The position numbers and the translations under genes are program-made. A stretch of DNA of 11,387 bases, taken from positions 1 to 11,387 of the forward strand of contig JAPKBK010000033.1 of the NCBI GenBank assembly GCA_028823435.1. Reading direction: 5' to 3'. The DNA is from Flavobacteriales bacterium (GTDB lineage: Bacteria > Bacteroidota > Bacteroidia > Flavobacteriales_D > Sanyastnellaceae). The notes below the pieces were generated by a model. It was not told the origin of the DNA. It searched no databases and was given only the letters and a program-made list of their open reading frames with translations. The stretch's first letter is position 1. Every line of letters starts with the position of its first letter. Shown in pieces: positions 7,355-11,387 of this stretch.

Positions 7355-7954
7355 ATGGCTTTATACAAACGAACAGACAGTTACGACGAGGTTGCAATTT
7401 CAAAACTTGCTGAGGCATATCGCACTATCCTGGGTGGGATTGGTGAAGATGTGCAACGTGAAGGGCTCATTAAAACACCAGAAAGAGTTTCTAAAGCTTT
7501 GGCTTTTATGACATCTGGCATGGATGCGAACCCTTCAGAGATTTTAAATTCAGCCCTTTTTACAGAAGACAATGATGAAATGGTTATCGTCAGAGATATT
7601 GAGGTATTCAGTCTATGTGAGCACCACATGTTACCGTTCTTCGGTAAGGCCCACGTTGCCTATATCCCTGACGGAAACATTGTCGGACTTAGTAAAATAC
7701 CGAGAGTCGTGGATGCATTTGCACGACGACTTCAAGTCCAGGAAAGACTGACGGAACAAATACGAGACTGCATTCAGGATACGCTCCATCCGAAGGGCGT
7801 CGCTGTCGTCATCGAAGCACAACATCTTTGCATGCAAATGCGAGGCGTTGAAAAACAAGGGTGTGTCACAACAACAAGTGCCTTTACGGGTGCGTTTCTA
7901 GAAGACCCAAAGACGCGTCTGGAGTTGCTCAATTTGATTAACAGAAATAAATAA
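7355..7954 (+). CDS. folE: GTP cyclohydrolase I (FolE type)
   Basis: Converts GTP to 7,8-dihydroneopterin triphosphate and formate, the first step of folate and of the QueD branch. The 199 residues contain LIKTPERVSKAL (38-49), the zinc site CEHHMLPFFGKAHVAYIP (Cys88, His91) and HLCMQMRGVEKQ with Cys159. His90 and His157 match the catalytic histidines of E. coli FolE. The C-terminal TTTSAFTGAF (172-181) is also conserved. All zinc ligands are present, which separates it from the FolE2 type and predicts a zinc-dependent enzyme. ATG 7355 directly follows queD (13 bases) and the stop is 15 bases before the BI-1 gene, so the three are probably one operon. Product and substrate link folE and queD directly. 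Confidence 0.97.
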   Translation: MALYKRTDSYDEVAISKLAEAYRTILGGIGEDVQREGLIKTPERVSKALAFMTSGMDANPSEILNSALFTEDNDEMVIVRDIEVFSLCEHHMLPFFGKAHVAYIPDGNIVGLSKIPRVVDAFARRLQVQERLTEQIRDCIQDTLHPKGVAVVIEAQHLCMQMRGVEKQGCVTTTSAFTGAFLEDPKTRLELLNLINRNK

Positions 7955-7969
7955 TTCTCAGTACACAAT

Positions 7970-8686
7970 ATGAATACAAATCAACCTCCCCGCATCTTTG
8001 ATGATGCTTACGCGACTTCAGAAGGGTCACTTGCAAAGAATTTTGTTGCAAACGTATTTTCTTGGATGGTTGTAGGACTCCTTATCACTGGTTTTGTTGC
8101 CAGTTACGCGGCCTCTTCTGGACTGTATGCACAATTGGTGGGATCAGGTGGTCTGATGATGTGGGTTATTATGCTTTCTCCTTTTGCGTTCATCATTGCG
8201 ATGAATGCAGGTTTACAAAAATTCAGTGCAACGACTTTGACCGTTCTTTTTCTCGCTTTTTCTGGCGTGATGGGTCTGTCTTTAAGCTCAGTCTTTCTGG
8301 TGTATTCACTGGGGTCAATCACTCAGGTTTTTCTGATTACTGCTGGGACTTTTGCCGTGATGGCATTTGCAGGCTACACCACGAGTATGGATTTGAGCAA
8401 GCTGGGCTCTCTGCTCTTTATGGCGCTGATTGGGATCATCATTGCCTCCGTCGTCAATTTCTTTATGCAAAGCTCGATGATGGATTTCATCATAAGTGTA
8501 GGTGGAGTACTCATTTTTACGGGCTTAACAGCGTATGATACGCAACGTATCAAGCGCATAGGCGCAGGAGTGGAGTATGGCACTTCAGGAGCTACAAAAC
8601 TGGCGATCTTAGCTGCGGTATCTCTGTATCTAAACTTCGTCAATCTCTTTTTATTTCTTCTGCGTCTCTTAGGTGGACGCAATTAG
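7970..8686 (+). CDS. Bax inhibitor-1 / YccA-family membrane protein
   Basis: A 238-residue polytopic protein of the BI-1 (TMBIM, UPF0005) family. Bacterial members such as B. subtilis YetJ are pH-sensitive calcium-leak channels; others, such as YccA, interact with FtsH. Seven hydrophobic segments can be placed near residues 27-47, 60-80, 88-110, 117-136, 146-166, 173-188 and 211-234, after a short polar N-terminus. The signature FTGLTAYDTQRIK (183-195) contains Asp190, the first of the two conserved aspartates. The second, normally in LYLDF near the C-terminus, is Asn222 here (LYLNFVNLFLFLLRLLGG; codon AAC at 8633-8635). That change could alter pH-dependent gating. It follows folE by 15 bases and ends 15 bases before the convergent deiminase-like gene. 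A link with pterin synthesis is not obvious and may be only operon position. Confidence 0.93.
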   Translation: MNTNQPPRIFDDAYATSEGSLAKNFVANVFSWMVVGLLITGFVASYAASSGLYAQLVGSGGLMMWVIMLSPFAFIIAMNAGLQKFSATTLTVLFLAFSGVMGLSLSSVFLVYSLGSITQVFLITAGTFAVMAFAGYTTSMDLSKLGSLLFMALIGIIIASVVNFFMQSSMMDFIISVGGVLIFTGLTAYDTQRIKRIGAGVEYGTSGATKLAILAAVSLYLNFVNLFLFLLRLLGGRN

Positions 8687-8701
8687 ATTGACAGATGTGT
8701 C

Positions 8702-10531
8702 CTATTGAATCATAATTCTTGACGTCGCCAGTCTCGCTTTGTTGTTTTCTAAACTTATGACGTAGGCACCTGCAGGGATCATAGATGCCTGGAAGAAGAG
8801 TTTGGTTTCGCCAGAGAAGAGCATGCCGTCATGAATCACGTCAATGGTCCTTCCCAAAGCATCTATTAATAGAACTTTCACGTTTGCATCTTGTTTGAGA
8901 TGGACGGGGATACATGTTAGGGCTGATGCAGGGTTTGGGTATGGAGACGCAAAAGCACCAATTTGAGATTCGCTGAAGTTGTCAATTCCAGAAATTGTAA
9001 TTTCTCCAACATGGAATGTCCACCATCCTTCAGGAGCAGGCATAGGGCGTGATCCGGTTTTCCCGGACGCAGCATTTCCAGAGATATAGTAGTAAACATG
9101 TGAACCTTCTGCTGCGGCAGGAATCTCTCCGGTCCAGTTCTCACCATCTCCGGTATCATTCATAGAGACTTCTGTCCAAGGTCCATTGGGATTGTCGGAA
9201 TAGAATAGGTTCGCTTGGATAATTCCTGACCGGTGGCTCAAATACGCCTCAACAGAATATGGATCTGTCGTGTTTTCAGTGTCAGGAAGCGGAAGGTGAC
9301 TTATGATTAATGGATCTTCTACAGATACAGAATGCGTGATACAATGAATCGCTCCGCTCGAAGCTATAATATTCTCGGAGCCGTCGCAATCAATGCCGAT
9401 GATTTCGTACCCTGGCATTGCTTCTTCCCAAATCCTGATCGCTGTGGTATCGTATTCTTCATAGTAGGTAGGAAGCAAAATTTTCTTATTCACGAATACA
9501 GCATTGCTATAGGTTTCGTACCACCCTCCGGTGTTTGGGTATCCACCACCCAATTGTGGGGGACTGGGGATTCTCACAATGTCAAACGGCGTCCCCCATT
9601 TTGTGGTGTAATTCGAGAGGACGTAATCCATGTTGGCATTTATTTGTGGTCCATCGGCGACACCTTCAGGATACTCAGACACCATCAATGTGCTTTCATC
9701 TAGGAGTTTCATATGCATGTCGATGTGATGTATGCCATCATAGGGTAGGGTAGGCATTTTTATAAGTGTATGAACCCCCATAAAGTCTTCTAAAATCCCT
9801 TCAATTTCTTCTGTTGTGTGGTTTGGATAATTGGTCCACCAAGTACTTCCACCTTGATTTTCATCCAGAATTAGCTCAGATTCAAAAGCGGTTCCAAACC
9901 CGTCACTCATCCAATTGCCTCCTGTATTCATGAGGTTGTATGGCTCGGCTGTCGTGCTGTATACTTCTAAACCGAGATGGTCGGCCAAGACATCGGGAAT
10001 CAGGTCATCATCCGGTCGGGGACGGTTGTACAGCCAGTCGACCAAGATTCTGTCGTCATTCCATGATCCATACACGGTGTTTGCACCATAGTCTCTAATC
10101 CAGATGGTGTTTAAATCTGCTTCGACAATATCGACATTGTCCAAACTCAGCGCACCTCCACAAGATCCACCTGTAAGATAATTGGAGGTTGAGCCAGGGG
10201 TTTCTGTAAACACGACGACTCTGCATTCTGAGACAGATGCCGCCACGATTTGCTTCAGGATACAGGGAAAGCCTTCCCAAGCGATCGTCAAGACTTCTAT
10301 TTCCTCCCATTCTGCGGCCGTTCTTAATTCAGAAAATGGCGGAGGAGTTTCTATCCCTCGGCTAGCGATCGGTTGAGATATGCCATTGTTTTCTAAATAT
10401 TCTCTTTCATTGGCTCTCACTTCATTTGCCCAAACCGATTTTTCAGTTTGTTGCGCAAACGATTTGGTTGAACAAAGAATCACCATCAACAGAAAGGTAC
10501 TTATTCGAATGAATGAAAGGCGTAATCGCAT
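8702..10531 (-). CDS. Secreted peptidylarginine-deiminase-like protein with T9SS sorting domain
   Basis: A 609-residue exoprotein. Signal peptide at 1-26 (basic start, hydrophobic core, SFA before QQ). The PAD_porph/agmatine-deiminase-type domain spans about 66-400. Candidate catalytic residues are Asp147 (IWIRDYG), His269 and Asp271 (HHIDMH) and Cys397 (GAIHC), plus GGNWMSDG (204-211) and Asn343. An RxR pair, Arg170 and Arg172 (YNRPRP), sits where P. gingivalis PPAD, from memory, has the arginines that hold a C-terminal carboxylate. Residues about 406-510 form an Ig-like domain, and 527-609 a type A T9SS C-terminal domain (ASPYPNPAS, DALGR, PAGAYVISL). Signal peptide, deiminase, Ig-like domain and sorting tail is also the layout of PPAD. 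It probably converts arginine of proteins or peptides to citrulline at the cell surface or outside. Cytosolic agmatine deiminases lack the signal and tail. It lies 39 bases downstream of the hydrolase, same strand. Confidence 0.9.
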   Translation of the reverse strand: MRLRLSFIRISTFLLMVILCSTKSFAQQTEKSVWANEVRANEREYLENNGISQPIASRGIETPPPFSELRTAAEWEEIEVLTIAWEGFPCILKQIVAASVSECRVVVFTETPGSTSNYLTGGSCGGALSLDNVDIVEADLNTIWIRDYGANTVYGSWNDDRILVDWLYNRPRPDDDLIPDVLADHLGLEVYSTTAEPYNLMNTGGNWMSDGFGTAFESELILDENQGGSTWWTNYPNHTTEEIEGILEDFMGVHTLIKMPTLPYDGIHHIDMHMKLLDESTLMVSEYPEGVADGPQINANMDYVLSNYTTKWGTPFDIVRIPSPPQLGGGYPNTGGWYETYSNAVFVNKKILLPTYYEEYDTTAIRIWEEAMPGYEIIGIDCDGSENIIASSGAIHCITHSVSVEDPLIISHLPLPDTENTTDPYSVEAYLSHRSGIIQANLFYSDNPNGPWTEVSMNDTGDGENWTGEIPAAAEGSHVYYYISGNAASGKTGSRPMPAPEGWWTFHVGEITISGIDNFSESQIGAFASPYPNPASALTCIPVHLKQDANVKVLLIDALGRTIDVIHDGMLFSGETKLFFQASMIPAGAYVISLENNKARLATSRIMIQ

Positions 10532-10570
10532 ATTTTACAAATGAGGTTTAACAATACAGGAGGTGTAAAG

Positions 10571-11200
10571 TTAGTTCAAGATTTCATTAAGTAAAGCTGC
10601 ATTGAGGGTATGGGTGCCTTCGGGTTTATGAAGGTTCAAATTGAAACCTAACTGATTCAGTACGTTGACATCTAATTTGAATGCGTCTTGGGTATAATAT
10701 TCGTCATTTTTCGGACATATAATATGGATTCCTTTTAAACGGTCACTCAAATTTGGAGGTGAGGCGCCCCATTCTGGGGGAAGCTGTCCCGATGCAAATA
10801 TTAAGGTGTCAATCTCCGCACCATGTGCGCTCCACCTAGCTGCAGTTGCAACACCTTGTGAAAAACCGATTAAAGTGACGGGCGTTGTTTCGGGTATTTC
10901 TAAGGATTTTAACCAAAAAGTCAGATATGCGATTTGGTCAGTGATTTCTTGTTGCCTGTTGTCACGGGTCATCCAAGATGCGCCGACTCTGCCATTTGTT
11001 CCGTGGATGTAAAATTTACTCAGTCCTTCAGGTGCGCAAATACATCTCCCAGGGGTCTCTAAGGATTGCAAGGAATTCAGCATATAAGAGGGGTGTTGTC
11101 CATAGCCGTGCAGAACAACAATGATTTCAGTACTGTTCTTTGGAGATTCTCCAATGTGGAACCATCTCGCAGAACGCGTCACCTCAATGGTATGAGACAT
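10571..11200 (-). CDS. Alpha/beta hydrolase, phospholipase/carboxylesterase type
   Basis: A 209-residue serine hydrolase, probably cytosolic since no signal peptide is seen. It has the oxyanion-hole motif VVLHGYGQ (28-35), the nucleophile elbow GFSQG with Ser114, Asp166 in CPKNDEYYTQ and His197 in EGTHTLN, which together make a complete triad. Length and motif spacing match the abhydrolase_2 group (carboxylesterase/lysophospholipase-like, about 200-230 residues). These act on short acyl esters or thioesters; the exact substrate cannot be told. The frame runs on upstream to 11377, but those 59 codons show no family similarity, are arginine-rich, and overlap a better coding frame. ATG 11200, just before the first beta strand, is therefore chosen. 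The deiminase-like gene follows 39 bases later on the same strand with no terminator or -7 box seen between, so they may be cotranscribed. Confidence 0.87.
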   Translation of the reverse strand: MSHTIEVTRSARWFHIGESPKNSTEIIVVLHGYGQHPSYMLNSLQSLETPGRCICAPEGLSKFYIHGTNGRVGASWMTRDNRQQEITDQIAYLTFWLKSLEIPETTPVTLIGFSQGVATAARWSAHGAEIDTLIFASGQLPPEWGASPPNLSDRLKGIHIICPKNDEYYTQDAFKLDVNVLNQLGFNLNLHKPEGTHTLNAALLNEILN

Positions 11201-11264
11201 GACATTTTCAGGGAGTGGGTACTTGAGTTTAGGGTCCAATTTCGTTTTGAATATATGATTTGCT

Positions 11265-11387
11265 TCAGTAAGTGATTTCCAAAGTGGTCGTCTCAAACGC
11301 GACACAGAAAATAGAGTCTGAGATTGCAAGATCCTCTTCGCCCGATTGATCGATATATAGATATGGCATCCATTCATTCCCAGGGAG
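11265..11387 (-). CDS. 3' end of an unrecognised gene (partial)
   Basis: Reading leftwards from the right edge, one minus-strand frame is open for 40 codons and ends at a TGA (11267-11265), 64 bases before the hydrolase start. The peptide is acidic with regular hydrophobic residues (for example NEWMPYLYIDQSGEED). Its codons look like those of neighbouring genes. The overlapping longer frame is Arg-rich with rarer codons and looks like a shadow. I do not recognise the family. The start lies outside the window, and the short length keeps confidence moderate. Confidence 0.5.
   Translation of the reverse strand, partial: LPGNEWMPYLYIDQSGEEDLAISDSIFCVAFETTTLEITY

Noticed and set aside
8062..8538. 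Plus-strand open frame of 158 codons
   Set aside because: It lies in another frame within the BI-1 gene, whose membrane segments and signature are clear; Cys/His/Arg-rich shadow.
8374..8682. Minus-strand open frame of 102 codons opposite the BI-1 gene
   Set aside because: Antisense to a clear gene and with the Arg/Lys-rich composition typical of a shadow.
8690..8701. GACA-GATG-TGTC mini-hairpin between the BI-1 and deiminase-like stops
   Set aside because: A 4-bp stem without a U tract is expected by chance.
10558..10563. AGGAGG on the plus strand, resembling a strong Shine-Dalgarno site
   Set aside because: No start codon with a usable frame follows, and both flanking genes are on the minus strand.

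Overview
The window looks like chromosomal DNA of a Bacteroidetes/Flavobacteriia-type bacterium, probably free-living and aquatic. Four things point there. A secreted enzyme ends in a type IX secretion (T9SS) sorting domain. Two intergenic regions carry exact TAnnTTTG boxes, the -7 element of Bacteroidetes promoters. Start codons lack strong Shine-Dalgarno sequences. The protein sequences resemble Bacteroidetes versions (QueD, the sigma-54-type regulator, HldD). The window is densely coding, with no gap above 100 bases, and I see no tRNA, rRNA, CRISPR array or mobile element. Most of it is housekeeping; the least ordinary gene is a secreted peptidylarginine-deiminase-like protein.

Left part (1-1655, plus strand): the 3' part of a response regulator with a sigma-54-activator AAA+ domain but no DNA-binding domain, then a small DUF5684-like membrane protein. 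A hairpin overlapping the end of the convergent alaS gene probably ends this transcript.

Middle (1708-6860): alaS (alanyl-tRNA synthetase, minus) is divergent from a membrane-anchored M23 cell-wall peptidase (plus). A MerR-type regulator with a candidate promoter of its own follows. It converges with hldD (ADP-heptose epimerase for lipopolysaccharide core, minus).

Right-middle (6861-8686, plus strand): divergent from hldD lies a tight three-gene unit, queD-folE-BI-1 (gaps of 13 and 15 bases). FolE makes dihydroneopterin triphosphate and QueD uses it, so the first two form one pterin/7-deazaguanine pathway. The third is a Bax-inhibitor-1-family membrane protein in which one of two conserved aspartates is asparagine.

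Right end (8702-11387, minus strand): a likely co-oriented unit reads leftwards. It holds the 3' end of an unrecognised gene, a cytosolic alpha/beta hydrolase of the phospholipase/carboxylesterase type, and the secreted deiminase-like T9SS cargo. I did not find a wholly new multi-gene system here. The best leads are the deiminase-like exoprotein, the regulator without a DNA-binding domain, and the altered BI-1 protein.
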